Shown: positions 12,251-25,700 of the stretch, piece after piece | Layout of the letters: every line of letters begins with the position of its first letter | Position numbering within the stretch: position 1 is the stretch's first letter | Source: Geosiphon pyriformis | Taxonomy: Eukaryota > Glomeromycota > Glomeromycetes > Archaeosporales > Geosiphonaceae | Direction of reading: 5' to 3' | DNA: 64,000 nt | Assembly: GCA_016748015.1 (NCBI GenBank) | Contig: JAAOMT010000436.1 | Span: forward strand, 2,129,037-2,193,036 | Translations under genes and position numbers: made by a program | Notes under the pieces: generated by a model | What the model was told of the DNA's origin: nothing | Database searches by the model: none | Seen by the model: only the letters and a program-made list of their open reading frames with translations

Positions 12251-13079
12251 ATTTATTTTGAGCTATTTAAATATAATATCTAAATATTTAATTGTTTTTA
12301 TTATTATTAATATATTAAACTATAAAAAATATTTTGCTTATATAAACAATTAAAATACAATTATTTTAAATTATTTTACTTATTTATTTAATAATATTAT
12401 TTGTATTTAACTTAATTTTAGAAATCTAAAACTTTTTAAAAACCAATAATTAAGCAAATATTTTTTTATTAACTTTATTATTTAAAATATTTATGTTTTT
12501 ATTATTATTATTTTTATATTTTGTTTTAAGCTTGATGATTTTTTTAAAAATTTTTATTTTTTTCTTAACTTTTTTAATTTAATATATAAAACAATAAAAA
12601 TTTTAATCAATCTAATAATTAATAAAACCAAAACACTAGTAAACTTAAGTAATAAAGCCAATTTAATTAATTTAAATTCTAAAAAAACCAATTTAATATC
12701 AATTACAAAAATAATATTACTAATATTATTAATAAATTTTTATATTTTTTAATGTAAAAATTATAATATATATTAAAAAAATTACTATTAAAATCATGTA
12801 AAAAAAGCTTATATTATTATATTTAATCAATAAAATTAGCTAGTAAATAGAAAACAAATAATTAATAATTAGTTTAATTACAACAAAAAAATATAATACA
12901 ATTTAATTATTTAATTAAATTAAATATAAATTTTTTTTGAAAAACTAAAAAACACCAATAAAAATTAAAATATATAATTTAATAATAATAAAGTTTATTA
13001 GATTTTAAAAAATTTTACATATCTTTAATTATATATTTTAATATTTTGATCCTATAATTATTATATTAAAATTTAAAAA
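12251..13079. other. AT-rich spacer without genes
   Basis: Almost pure A/T, with short runs such as TTATTATTAA and no supported ORF, RNA or terminal repeat. It separates LINE-B from LINE-C. It could be a fully decayed transposon, but nothing recognisable remains. Confidence 0.6.
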
Positions 13080-13246
13080 ATCTTTTTTTCTTATATTCAA
13101 AAATTCATTAAAGAGTATATTTGTTGAATAAAAGTTTTAATTATTTAGTACAATAAATTCAAGCCTTTTTTGCTCAACTATAAGTATTGTTATTATAGAA
13201 AAGTTTATTAAAAAGCTTATTAAGAATTCTGGATTCAATAGCAATA

Positions 13247-14985
13247 GTGAACAAGTATTTTTTTTTAAAAAAAAGAGGTAGTGTTTTAATAGACAGTATT
13301 GATAATAAGATAGTTTTTACTAAAGCTTTAAGTAATTATTTTTGGAGCTTTAAAACTAGTAATACTACTAAATCTAATAGTATTAATATAGAAAAAGAGT
13401 GCTTGATAGAAGAAATCAGTGTTAATTATAGTGAAAAAAATACTTTTAGTGAGAAAAACTTTAATTAAATACTAAAAAATCTATAAGTAAAAACCAAAAA
13501 AATATTGAAAACATCTTTAAAAAAAATCAATTTCTTGAGTAATAATAGTGTTAATGTCTTATTAAATACTTCATTAACTTTTTTTCCTTGTTTAAAAAAT
13601 CTGGTTAATGTTTCTGTTAAAAAATTATTTGTTTTAAATATTAGCTTAAATAATATTATTAGGAAGTTTTCTTAAGATAAACTTATAATAGTTAAAAAAT
13701 TATTTTCCAAAATCAATAATTTTAGGAAGTGTCTATCTCTTTAAAATTTGCTGAGATTATTAAAGTAACATTTACTTCCAAATTGAGCTTGGCATAAATA
13801 TTTAAAAAGACTAAAGATACAAAAATCTTGGTAAACATTAATCTTAAAAAATTAGCAATACATTTAAATTAGGCTGTAGTGGTAAAAAAAATTCCAATTG
13901 AGATGTTAGTTAAGGCTGTATGTATTGTGTTTTCTAAACTTGGCATTATTAAGTCAATCAAAATACAATTAGTAAGATTATAACAAAAGTCTGTAATAAA
14001 GTTTGATTAATTAGATTATACTGTTTTGGCCACTGCAAAATGGTTTATTCTGATTAAAAAAAATCCTATGCATATTGCTAAAGCCAATATAGACAAAAAA
14101 ACATAAGATACAAGAAATTTTAATAGGGTGCTGTTTTATATATTGCTAATAAAAACAAATACTTATAATATCTAAAACTTTATTGAATCTGTAAATAAAA
14201 AAACATGCATAATAAATTGTCATTCAATTACATATGTTCAGATTAAATATGCTGTAGTTTGTTTTGAATTTGCTAATTTATTAAACACTATTATAAGAAT
14301 CATACTAATGCTAAAAAACACCAATTTGTATTAGTTTTGTTTAAAATCTACTAAATATATAAAGTATAGAAATTTAAGTCATATGTTATTAAACTATACT
14401 GTAAATAGAAAAGTTTTTTTTGGTGATTTACTTTGTAAAGTGTTGTCAGAAAGGGATAAAAGTAGACTAATCACTATTTATACCAAATGCTTAGCATTTA
14501 TTACATGTTTTGTTTTTTTTGGTGGTATTTTTTGGGCCAAGATTGTTGAAGAATCTTTTTTTTTTTTTTTTTCTATACAAAATAATTTAGCAAGTTATGG
14601 CTTTTTTTTGAAGATAAAGTTTTTTCCACTTGTATTTGAAAATGTAAATAATAGGTTTGCCACTTTTAAGTACAGTCTTATCAGCTCTACAAAACAAGTT
14701 AATAAGCTGGCTAAAAGATTAGATACACTTAAGTCAATAGTTTTTTAGTTTAGTCTTAAACATTAGCCATTGGTGACTTTTTTATTATAGAATCAAAAGA
14801 TAGATATAGTAATGAATAAAAGTTTGAGTACAGGCATTAATAATAAGACTGTTATGAAAATAAAATTTTTGAATTAATTAATTGTTAAAAAGTTTGAAGA
14901 CAAAATGAACAATTTAACAGTTATAGTTATAGACTTGCTAACCAAAGTAAAAAATAAAAGTTTAGATTTAAACATATTCCTTTAA
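13247..14985 (+). pseudogene. LINE-C ORF1 remnant
   Basis: The conserved block NVSVKKLFVLNISL (near 13606) matches IRKLFVLDINL of LINE-D ORF1. Downstream pieces match the RRM-like region (AVVVKKIPIE near 13876) and the GGIFWAKIVEE block near 14522 (FGGRSWAQVV in D). Many stops and several frame breaks are present. The true start is uncertain because the N-terminal Lys-rich region is degraded. The end is placed at the decayed ORF1/ORF2 junction, where the overlapping stop/start is no longer intact. Confidence 0.65.
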
Positions 14986-16085
14986 CAATAACTAATTTGA
15001 TCTAGAAAATTGCTATATGTAATATTAAAAGTATGAACAACTTGGAAAAACAAAAAGATATTATTTGGTAGCATAAAAAAAAGTAATTTTATATCTATTA
15101 TTATAGAAACAAAGTTAAAAAATAAGGTTCATTCTTGGATAATTAGCAAATTTAATGGAGTTAGAGTATTTACTTTGGACATCAACTCCAATCATTTAAG
15201 TTTTGATGTTACTATAATAATCAACAATATTATTGTAAAACATGTTTACAAAATTTCAAAGATGGCTGGTTTGTTTTTGACTATATGTTTACTGTTTAAA
15301 AATTGTTATTTGGTTTTTATTTTGGGTTTATACACTAAAACTACTCTAAAAGAAAGTTAATTCAGTCCTGCAAAGTTAATTTTATGGTGGCCAAGGTTTT
15401 AAACAATAATGCTTTTGTGGTTCTTGATAGTAACTTTAATAAAAATAATTCTGGTTAAAGTATAAGTTTCAAAAAAATTTTGATTATAAGTTTATGTGAT
15501 TTTTTTAATGGTTTTTTAGTATATAAGTTGTCTATGTAATCTAATTTTAAGAGAGTTAATAAGTACATAAACTTTATTTTGATCAGTAAAAATTTTCAAA
15601 AGTCATTTTTTAATCAACAAGTTTATACTTTAGATAAGTTTTTTAATATTAATCATATAGTTGTTTTAGTAAATATTAATTTAAAAAAACTTTTTAGTTC
15701 TTAGTTCAGTTTAGTATGCAAACAGACTATTAGAAATAAATGAAAATTCAAAGTCAATGATGTTGATAACAAGGTTTAAAAAAAATTTAGAAATCTGTTA
15801 TTGGATACTGCTTTGGCTGCTGTCAATAATTTTGGAAACTATAAGTAGAAATTCAACATCAATAAAATATAAAAACTGCTCAATTAAGCAGTATATTCTG
15901 CTGTTAATACTGCTTTTTTAAAGACATAATATTAAGATAAAAATGCACTCAAGTGTGCTGCATTCTCTAAGTTTTACAAATTAGAATTGCTAATGTTAAG
16001 AATCTTAAAGGCATACAAATTAGGTAATTTAAAAAAGTCTTAAGAATTGATCAATAAATAGACTGTATTAAATCATGACCAAATA
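14986..16085 (+). pseudogene. LINE-C ORF2 N-terminal remnant (APE endonuclease)
   Basis: IAICNIKSMN (near 15009) matches the N-terminal endonuclease block of the other copies. VVLDSNFNKNN (near 15418) is the decayed GDFN motif, with Gly-Asp changed to Ser-Asn by two G-to-A changes. The FKVNDVDNKV-type linker and FYKLELLML near 15970 match the linker before RT. The remnant ends near 16085 with RT and RNase H missing. Confidence 0.65.
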
Positions 16086-16111
16086 GTTAAGATTTTAATT
16101 AAACCAAACTG

Positions 16112-16194
16112 AACCAAAATTTGGGTGTTGTTCAAGTTTGGTTTGAATTACAAACCAAAATTTGGGTGTTGTTCAAGTTTGGTTTGAATTACAA
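16112..16194. repeat. Two 41-bp tandem copies with a 12-bp inverted repeat
   Basis: A 41-bp unit beginning AACCAAAATTTGGGTG repeats exactly twice (16112-16152 and 16153-16193). The unit end and following bases form a perfect inverted repeat, AAGTTTGGTTTG / CAAACCAAACTT, around a 5-nt loop at about 16175-16203. Subterminal repeats of this kind are typical binding sites for hAT transposases, but that role is inferred. Confidence 0.8.
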
Positions 16195-16589
16195 ACCAAA
16201 CTTAAACCAAATCAATTTTTCAAAGTAGATTTAATTTGAGTTCAGTATTAAACTTTTTTGACAAGTCTGAATTTGGTTTGAGTTTGGTTCAAAGTTTACG
16301 AACTTTTTCAAGTTTTATAGAATTAAAAAATATATAACTTGTACTATTTGTTCATTAATCATTACTTTGTTTAATTATTATAATTAGTTAAAGAAGTATA
16401 TAAAACTATGTATGTATAACAATTTTATTTTTTAATTTACTAAAATGAATTTATTGTTAATATTATCCAATATTATCAAAGATTTAAAATCTAAAATAAT
16501 GAAATTAATAGCCCAAATAATCTAAATATTAATATATTTGGTAAACATAGTTTTTAGAATAAAGTATAAGATTATTTTGATAAGTTAAG

Positions 16590-18580
16590 TAGATAAAAAA
16601 AAACAGCTAAATATACAGTTTCAAAATATGTGTATAAATCATTTTTTTGCAAAACTACAAACACTACCAAATCTTTATAGCACTATTTAGAGGCTTTTTA
16701 TTAAACAGTATATGTTACAACAAAAGAATATTATAAAAAAAGACAAAATGTTTAAAAAAATTGTAAGTTAATTAAAGAAATGTTTCAACAGATAAAATTG
16801 CTATTTTTTTATGATTTTTGGCCAATCTAACTAGAAAACTACTTTAGTTTTCTGTAGTAATTATTATTAATATTAATAATGAAAAACTTTGTAACATGAT
16901 TACTATTTGGCTTATTAATTACTAATAACCACTTTTTATAGTAAAATATTTTAAATTAATTAAAATATTCCAATATTTAAATTCTATATCTCAACTTGTT
17001 TGTGCTAATACAATTAAGAATAAAATCAAAATTCTATGTTTTAGGTAGACAAAAATTAAGAATAAAAAATATTTTTATTATAAAATGTTCTTTTTTTTTA
17101 CTTATACTTATAATATAATAGACATACTTAGGTATTATTAAGTCCAAAATTTTTTTTACATCAAATCTTTAAACATCTTCCAATAACAAAGTTTTTGTCT
17201 TTATTATTACTTATTATATCAATGACAATTGGGACCTTTAACAAACAATAATTGATTTTGAATTAATAAATGGACAACATAATAGAATAAATATTAAAAA
17301 ATTATAGAATTACATCAAAGATATATATGTATATTTTTGCATGAATTTGAGTTAAGTAATAACCAATAATAAAATTAGCATACTACTCAGCATATTAGTA
17401 TTATTTGAGACTTAAAGTTATCACAGTACCTATATTATTGAAAATTGTATTTTCTTAATATTGGCTTAAATTGGTTTTTATTATTGCTCCAAAGCTAAAT
17501 TTTTAACATTAGTATTATCTAAGACTCAGAATTATTACAGTGCTCATATTATCGAAAACCACATTTTTTTAATATTAGCTTAAGTGATTTTTATCATTGC
17601 TTTGAGCCGAATTTTCAGCCAAAAAAATCAAAAAAGAAGTTTAAGAAAGAGTTATGCTCATCCTTTTTTTATACAAGTTTATTATTAATTTTATTAATTA
17701 TAACCTAATTATTTTTTAACAGCTTCTTGTTATTATTCTTAATAATACTATAAATAATAGTACTTTTATAAGAAAGTTAATGAGAAAATTAGAAGAAAAA
17801 AACATTTAATAAAACTCAAAAAACTTTCAATTTTAATGCTTTAATTATATTCTAAACTTGGTAGTACAGATGGTTCTAGATAAAATAAAAGATAATGTTT
17901 TCAAAATATTTGTTAAAAATCCAAACCAAATATATTTATTTGAAAATTTCTTAATGTAAACTTTGTATAAATTAAAAATTAAGAAACTTAATTTTGTAAT
18001 CTGTATCTTGTTTCAACGTTTTGAGCTCTTTGAATATGCCTGTAATACATGTTAAAAATAGATTATCTCTTAAATTAACAAGTCATTTATTTTTAATTCC
18101 ATATATTTTAAATACAAAAATTCTAACTGTAGATTATTAACATTAAACACCTTTATTAGCATTTACATTAATCTCTATTAATATGTTATTTTATATGATC
18201 AGTGGACTATTTTTAATAAAATTGCTAAATTCTTTGAATCATTTAAGAATATTATAGTTAAAATGTCAACCAGTTTAAATAATACTGCTTTCTTAATTAT
18301 TTTTCTCTTTAATATTATTCTTAATTATATTAAAGACATAATTAATAATAATAAATCTGGTAAAGCATTATAATTTTAATTGTATTTATTTAGTTATTTG
18401 TTTAATATATTTAATATTAGATCTATTATTTGTTATGATGGTTAGAACAGCCAAAAAAAAATTGGTTGAATATTACTCTAAAACAAATACGATTGTAATT
18501 CTTTGTATTATATTGGATTCAAGAAAAAAATTTCATTATTTTACAAAGAGGGAATTTTTAGATAACAATATTAATAAAAT
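16590..18580 (+). pseudogene. hAT-family transposase remnant
   Basis: Near 16609 a BED-finger-like block reads AKYTVSKYVYKS followed by TNTTKSL and HYLEAFY. The Cys ligands have changed to Tyr/Ser, but the TTxSLxxHLE layout is intact. Near 16960 comes FIVKYFKLIKIFQYLN followed by ISQLVCANTIKNKI, which fits the hAT block before the catalytic core. Near 17230 NWDL...TIIDFELINGQHN resembles the RNase H-like core. Near 18450 LVEYYSKTN followed by ILDSRKKFHYF matches the pre-dimerisation hAT block. Stops and frame breaks occur throughout, and the C-terminal dimerisation domain was not found. Confidence 0.55.
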
Positions 18581-18760
18581 AAAAAAATTATAAATTATTA
18601 ATTTATTCAAACAGTTTTATTTTTTAATTCTTATATAATAAATAAACTTTTAAAATACATTGTTACAGATAATTATTTGGGATGTTAAAACAAATAACAA
18701 ATCTGTAACTTGGTATTCAATAATTGTTAATATTGGTAATTTTTAAAGATTTTAGAGTTT

Positions 18761-19664
18761 AAAGATTTTGGTTGAGTTCTTTGTATAATAAACAGAAATT
18801 TAATTGATGGTTTTTTCTGTGAATTTATTTTTTTAGCATAGTAACCAGTTTAATCTGGCAGTTATGTCTTTTTGGTAAGCTATCCTTAAATTTTTACTCT
18901 TATTTCTGGGTCTTTTACTAAGCTATTTTTGATGTTAAATATTTAGTACTTAATTTTTTTAATCAATTAATAAACAACAAAAACAAAACAAAAGAAATAA
19001 AAAAATAAAAGAAAATAAAAGAAAATAAGAAATTAGTATTTTGTTAATAGCCATAATTAAGAGCTATTAATCTAATATAGTTAAGTATTGAATTTTATTA
19101 ATATAAAATATTGATAGAATAGAAGTGATTAATATTTTTTAATTAAGTAATAATAACATAAATTCAGATAATAATTAATATTTTATTAATATGTGATTTG
19201 ATTTACTTCAAGTTGTAAAAAACTATTTTTTAAAGGAAGAGATATTGAATAATTAATAAATTCTACTAATTTTGTTTGTTCCAATTCTGTTTTTTTTGTT
19301 TCTAATACTCTTGCTATATATATATTTTTCTTGTTATATGAGATTTTATATTTTCTTGAGCAATGTATTCTATTTCTTGTAATAATATGCTTATTGCTAA
19401 ACAATATGTCATAATTTTCTAACAATGTGCTTATTACTAAAGAGTGTATCATAATTTACTAACAATATGTATATTGCTAAACAATGTGTTATAATTTTCT
19501 AATATTGTGCATTTTTGCTAAATCTTATTTTTTTATTAATATATTTTCTATTTGTTTTTCATATTTGTACTTTTTCTATAAATAATAATGTAATATCTGA
19601 AAAAAAACTTCTGCTTTTTAATTTTACATAAAAAAAAATCATAAAAAATTCTTCAAAGAAAAAA
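18761..19664. other. AT-rich spacer containing a minisatellite
   Basis: No gene is supported. An A-rich GAAAATAAAA run lies at 18990-19030, and a 40-bp minisatellite lies inside. An 88-codon minus-strand open stretch at 19186-19452 overlaps the minisatellite and shows no domain, so it is not called as a gene. Confidence 0.5.
19393..19512. repeat. 40-bp minisatellite, three copies
   Basis: Three diverged 40-bp units start at 19393, 19433 and 19473 (ATTGCTAAACAATATG, ATTACTAAAGAGTGTA, ATTGCTAAACAATGTG). A weaker partial copy may precede them, near 19350. Confidence 0.75.
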
Positions 19665-20485
19665 TGAAAAGACTTTTTTTTGATTCAATTTATCATAAAT
19701 CTTGTAATCTTCAAACAAACCAAATTTTATTATGACTTTATTTATATAACTATTGTGAATTTGGCCAAAAAACTTAATAAATTTATTACATATTTTAATT
19801 TATGTTAAATTATTTTTTAAATGTGTCTAGCCTACTAAGTCATATGTTTTGTACATATCTTGAAGTATCAACTATATTTTTTTACTTTTTTTCAAAGCAT
19901 TTTTAATCACAGATCTAATAACAAAGATAGAAGATTAAGTTAAAATGTTCTTAAAAACTAAAAAATTGTTTTTATATAAAACATTGTACTTGTAGCAAAC
20001 TATGAAAATACAATCAGATAAGATCTTTAAAAGAATTTTTTTTGTTGTTTTAATAAAAGTTATAGGTTTGGTATTTGTCAAAATGCTTTTCTATTTATAA
20101 AACTTTGGAATTATAGACACTCAAGTTTTTATTCAAACATTAGAAATTAATTCAGTTATTAAATAAAAGTTAAACAAACACAAAAGACACTCTAAAACAA
20201 ACTTGCTACTATGTTTTTATGGCTCATTAGAAATACCAGATAGTCCAGTAGTCTTGCCATTAAGAAAGTTCTTTACTACTAATAAAACTAATCTAAAATA
20301 TTATACCAAAAATACACTATCTATAATATAATCAAAAAATGCAAACTGTTTTTGCCAATGATAAAGGATATTAGATTTAATTATGTATTTTCTGATATAA
20401 TTTTTTATTATCAAATCAACTTTGTATTTAACTACAATAAGATCTAAAACTAAATTATTATTATTAACCAGATAATTTAATATAA
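19665..20485 (-). pseudogene. Minus-strand LINE ORF2 fragment (RT part)
   Basis: Read on the minus strand, DYLVNNNNLVLD (about 20480) leads into VVKNFLNGKTTGLSGISNEP (about 20260), the RT block also seen in the other copies. It then continues through LQDMYKTYDLVG (about 19860) and FIKFFGQIHNSYINKV (about 19760). It stops before the catalytic Asp box, and no tail or ORF1 is present. Orientation is opposite to LINE-C and LINE-D, so this is a separate old insertion or a rearranged scrap. Confidence 0.75.
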
Positions 20486-20847
20486 CCTATTTATTTATTT
20501 TTTATTTTTTTTATTAAAGATTTTATGAGTGCAATATTTATTTATAAATGATCAAAAAGACCAAAAAATTAAAAAAACAGCAGCAATTTGTGTTTGCTAT
20601 AATTATACTAAAGCAAAAAACACTAATAAAAATTAAAAATTAATACATATAATTAATTTATTTATTTCTAATTATATTAATTATAATAATTATTAATATT
20701 ATTAATATACAATTAAATTTTAAAAAACTTCTTTCTCTCTTACCTTCACAAATTCCCAAAAAGCACAGTTTCTGAAAAAGAAGTTTTTTGTTTTTTTTAG
20801 TCTATATCAATATTTTTTTACCTAATAGTAACTCATTTTTCGTGAAT

Positions 20848-22721
20848 ATGGAGGCTACTGTTAGTAGCACCACACCTAAGAAGAAGGCTTCTAAGGGTGC
20901 TTTTTATGGTCCTGCTGATGGCTCCTTTTTTTTAGAAGAAAAAAGTTGTTCTTGGTAATGTAAAACATTCTGGTAATGAAAGAAATATATCCTTAAGCAA
21001 ATCTGGATCTAGTGGCAGTGTTTATTCTAATGTGGAGTGTCTATCTGGTGAGGATGAGGATGTTAGCATGTCTGGGACAAATGATGGATCTCTTTTGGGT
21101 TCAGCTGCTACTACACCCAAGACAAAGCAAATCAACACTGGTGTTGGTTTTGGTTCTCCATTTGGCTCTTCTAATTTTCATATGGATGATGATAAAGTTG
21201 TGCTCTCTTCTCGCTTGCCTATCTTTTTAGAAAAAAAGTGGATTGACCCTAAAATTATTAAGACTCCTGTGGAAGTGTTAATTAGAAAGTTATTTGTTTT
21301 GGATATTAATCTCTTAGCTGTGGAAGATAAATCAGCAATGGCAAAGACTCAGTTAATTAGGAAAATTTTTTCAACAGTCAATGGTTTTGGGGGGATCACT
21401 ACCCCTCAAAATTTGAAGAGATTATTTGATCAATGTTTACATCAGAAAAAAGCATGGAGATGACCACATCATTGGCCAGAGAAAAAGGAATCAATGTAAA
21501 CAGCGATCTTAAGAAACAAGGAATGAGGTCAGATTGGGCTGTGGTGATTAAAAAAATTTCCATGGACATGCCTAAGGACATAATCGTCACCACAATATCC
21601 GAATTTGGGGAAATTAAGTTGATCAAAATTCAACTGATGGGAATGTGGCAAAAGGCTGTGATGGAGTTTGCAAAATCAGACCAAACTAATTTGTTGGCCT
21701 CAAAATAGTCATTCTTGATTGGTAAAAACTCTGTGCACATAACCAAAGCAGTAGGGAATTGTGAGACCTGGACGTCAAAAGATTGGTTCAGGGTGCTGTT
21801 GTTTACTCTGCTGGTGGGAATAACAGCACATGATCTTGGGACTTTTCTGGAAAAGACTAGTGAGAAAACTTGTGTCATAAACAGATCTCTGGAAATTGGC
21901 AATAGGATTTGCTGTGCAGTGGTTGGTTTTGAATCTGATAATGATCTGGAATCTGCCTTTTACACAGAGCCAATTCTTGGTGGTGTTAGACTTTCTTGGA
22001 CAAGGATAAATTTAGTTCAGTGTGAGAGATGCGGGATGTTTGGTTATTCTGTTCTAAAATGTGATGCACCTGTTGCAACCACCTTTAAGCCTTTAAAAAA
22101 ACCATTTATAAGAGTTGTATCTGATAAACATTGTCTTTAATTGGCTAAGTTGTATAAGAAAAAGAGTGTTCCAATATCTCACCCTGCTGCTTTTGGTGGT
22201 AGGTCTTGGGCCCAGGTGGTCTTACTTGCTGGTTCTTCTGATAGTTTTCACTTTGCTTCTGGTTCCAGTTCCTCTCTTTCTGGCATCTTAGGTTTGAATA
22301 ACAGTATCTCTCTCATCTCAGTTAACAATTCATCTTTGGATGCTTGTTTGGCCTCTTTAGAACAATTCTTAGAATTGCTAACTGACCAAGTCTCTGGCAT
22401 CATGCGAAAACTCAGCAACATGGAATTGGTGCCATGAACTTCAACTTCCTCCTTAAAGTCTTAGCTACTTTGATTGCTGCCAAAGAGGATTTGGTTGTAG
22501 ATATGGTTATAAATGATTCTGAGTTGGTACTATCATCCCTTTCCTCCACTTCTTCTAGTATTTTGATATTGAGTCTGAATAGTTTAAAGGTCTTGACTAC
22601 CAAGGTTGGCTGTTTGGAATCTAAGTTGGTGGCTCTTGAGGCTTTTATTGGTTCTGTTTTGGCAAAGTTAAAGCTGATTTGTGCTGGTTCAAGTTTATTG
22701 GTCTCTTCTTCTTCTCAATGA
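20848..22721 (+). pseudogene. LINE-D ORF1 (RRM-like plus CCHC-type protein)
   Basis: The ATG at 20848 is chosen because the encoded M-E-A...TPKKKASKG aligns with LINE-I ORF1. In order: a Lys-rich start; a conserved GAFYGPADGSFF motif; KLFVLDINLLAVEDKSAMAK near 21289; an RRM-like region with DWAVVIKKIS near 21533 and FGEIKLIKIQLMG; then FRVLLFTLLVGITAHDLG near 21788. A zinc knuckle CERCGMFGYSVLKC near 22021 has the His changed to Tyr. FGGRSWAQVV near 22192 and a helical C-terminus (CLESKLVALEAF) follow. Frameshifts occur near 20930, 21400 and 22440. The predicted role is binding element RNA. It ends TGA at 22719-22721. Confidence 0.85.
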
Positions 22722-25700
22722 GTGATTTGATCTGGAAGATAACTACCTGTAACATTCAAAGTATCAATATCCCTGCCAAGCAGGACATTGTTTATTGGCA
22801 TAAAAAATCTGGTAATATGGTTTCTATTATTACAGAAATAAAGTTAAGGTCTAACATTAGGCCATAGATAGCCAATAAATTTGATGAAATAAAAATATTC
22901 TTAATAGGCTTGGATAAGGGCTTTCTTGGTGCTGGAGTAGCAATAATCATGGACAATAATCTGGCTTGTCATGTGTGCAAAATTGAAGAAATTCTAGATT
23001 GGGTTATTCTGATGCGGCTCTTGTTCAAAGGCAAGCTTTCAGTTTTGATTTTGGGTCTATATGTTAGTGCTTTAGCTGGAGCTAGATTCAGTTAAGCCCC
23101 AGAGATTAATGTATTTATTGCTAAGGCTGTCAACTCTAGTACTTTCTTGGTTATTGATGGGGATTTCAATGAGAATGGTTCAAGAAGAAGTGTGTGTTTC
23201 AAGTTCTGTTCAGATTTGGGTTTGGTTAACTCACTCAATAGATCTTCTTTGGTCAAGGCTTCTATATGGAGCAATTCTAGAGGGGTTGAGAAGACCATAA
23301 ATTTTGTTTTTGTTAGTGTAAGTTTGGCTTCTACAGTCACCAGACGTGCTGTTAGTTCTGCTTCAGAATTTTTTAAGTCTGATCATAAGATGGTTTCAGT
23401 CTCAGTTGATTTGGATGGCCTTATGGATGTCAATTTGAATGGCTTGCGTAAGCAGGCCAACAGAGACAAATAAAAGTTCAAAATTAAGTCAGCTAGTGAT
23501 AATTAATGGTTGCAATTCAAAGAGTGTTTTTCTAGTGAATTTCAGTTGAGATCTGTGGACTTTGATGTTGCAAAAAAAGATGGTAATTTAGATAAGATGT
23601 AAGACATTCTTAGGAAGGTGGTAGTTTGCTCTGCTGATCAAATATTTTCTAAGTTCTGGTTTAATGATTTTGAGTGTTCAAGGAATAAGGTTTCTTCAAA
23701 GTTTTTTAAGCTGGAATTATTAATCTCTAAGCTGGTGAAGAATCTGAGCTTGCATTGGAATCTGGTGGCTAACCACTTTGTTGACACCTGGTCTGTTGTT
23801 GATTTTGAGGAAGCCTCTATATTTCATGCCATAATTGATAATGGTGCTGGTTATAATGCAATTCTTGGCCATTTGTCAAGTGTCAGAAAAAGTTACCATA
23901 GGTCCAAGTATTTTAAATCCAAGAACACCAAGGATGCTGCTATTAGAAAAGCAGTTAACAAGCACATGGAAAATTTTTGTACTGACAAGGGCCATATGAT
24001 TAAAAACATTTTAGAATGGCCTTTTCGTAAGGTGGTCCTTGACCATTTGATAGTTGAGAATGATTTAGTTTTGGAGCCTAATGAAGTTAAATCTACAGTC
24101 GACACTATCATGGAGGGTTGGACAAGAAAGCACACAATCTCTGATGTTCTGCCTGCTTGCTGGACTGCCCAGTATGCTCCCCTGAGTTATGTTGATGATA
24201 ATGTTTTCTCAAAAGTTATGTGCAATATAGGGTCTGATGAATTTCTTCAAGTGGTTAAGTGTTTGCTTGATGGTAAAGCTGGTGGTTTGTTTGGCATTCC
24301 TAATAAGCTTATAGAAACATGGTGATGTGTGGATTTTGGGTGGTTTGCTAAATATTCTCAATGTGTACTTGGTGTTGGGTGCAGTGCCTGTTTATTGGAG
24401 ATGCGCATGAGTGTCTATGATTTTGAAACCATATGATTGGAAGAGAACTCTCACAAACATCAGACCAATTGCTTTGGTTGAAACATCTTGGAAGATATTG
24501 TCTAAGATATTGTCTGACAGGATCTCTGTGGCTTGTAGTAGATTTGATGTTCTGCGAGGTGACAATTTTTTGGTTTTAAAAAGTACATCCACACAGACCC
24601 CAATTTTTGCTATTGGTTTGATTGTTGAAGACGCTTTGGAAAAAAATAGGGAGCTGTGGCTGGTGCTTCAGGATATGCAAAAGATATATGATTCTATTGA
24701 GTGGTTTCATCTGCATAATATTCTGACTAGGATCAAGATGTGTTCCCATTTTATTAGGTTTTTTGGCAGCCTACACAATGACAGATTCAATCAAGTTATG
24801 ACTGACTTTGGACTCACAGATGGTTATATTGTCCATAATAATCTAGATTAGAGAGAAGTTTTCTCACCTTTGTTGTGAAGAATTTTTTATGATTTTTTGC
24901 TTTGCGAGATCAAACATTGTGGTGATTTATTTGGGTATAGGTTAGATTCAAAATTTTTTACTAAATCTGGTAAGGCAGATTCTAGAGGTGGCTTGACATC
25001 TTTTCTGGCTGCTGGGACTTTTGTGGATGACACAATTTGGATTGGTAACAGTATGACTATTACTCAAAACATTTTAAATATAGCAAGTGAGTTTTTTAGG
25101 ATCAATGACATCTTCATTAACACAAATAAGACAGTTACCATACCCATCAACATGAGAGTAGAGAATCCTTGGTTGTTTATTAGTGGAGCTGCCATTTCAA
25201 TAGCAAAAAAAAAGAAACCACACAGATACTTGGGCATCTTTTTGTCTACAGATGGTTTCTCTGTACCCAGTCTTGTCAAAACACACTCAGATGTTCAGTT
25301 TTTTACCAATTTAATATTGAGAAAGACCATTTCAAACAAGCAATTTTTGTATCTGGTGTCTGTTGTGCTTCAGTCCATTGTTAGTTACAGGATCCAATTC
25401 AGCTATGTTTCAGCACGTGTGTGTAAAAAATGGGACAGGCTGCTCAGAAAGAGGCTGAAAATTAAGACCAGCTTACCTAAAGATTTCCCTAATGAGGCTT
25501 TATATCATCTTGAGATGTATGATCTCAAATTTTTTAGCCAATTGCAGGCCAAAAATCTATTAGCCAGTGTGGTTGAATTCACCAACTTTGGTGGCATCCT
25601 TGGCAGGTTGTTCGAACACAGAGCTATGAACCTACAGACCATCAACTGAATGCCCCGGCAACCCCTTAGTTTTCTAGTTAAATTGTCTGTTAATCTAATC

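Larger units (their letters stand above)
13080..16085 (+). mobile_element. LINE-C: heavily decayed, 3'-truncated LINE
   Basis: It holds recognisable ORF1 and the start of ORF2 in the same order as B and D. It stops inside the endonuclease-RT linker where the hAT-like repeats begin (about 16090). No 3' tail is present, so the 3' half was lost or displaced by the hAT insertion. This is one of the two most A/T-shifted full-domain copies, with LINE-G. Confidence 0.75.
16095..18760 (+). mobile_element. Decayed hAT-like DNA transposon
   Basis: The left edge carries GGTTTG/CAAACC-type subterminal repeats, including a perfect 12-bp inverted repeat. Inside are remnants of a BED zinc finger and of hAT transposase blocks in the right order. 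I could not find a matching right terminal inverted repeat, so the right boundary is approximate. It lies directly next to the broken end of LINE-C, so it may have inserted into that element. It is non-autonomous today. Confidence 0.55.

Noticed and set aside
19186-19452. 88-codon minus-strand ORF
   Set aside because: It overlaps the 40-bp minisatellite, has no recognisable motif and has a composition expected from AT-rich DNA.
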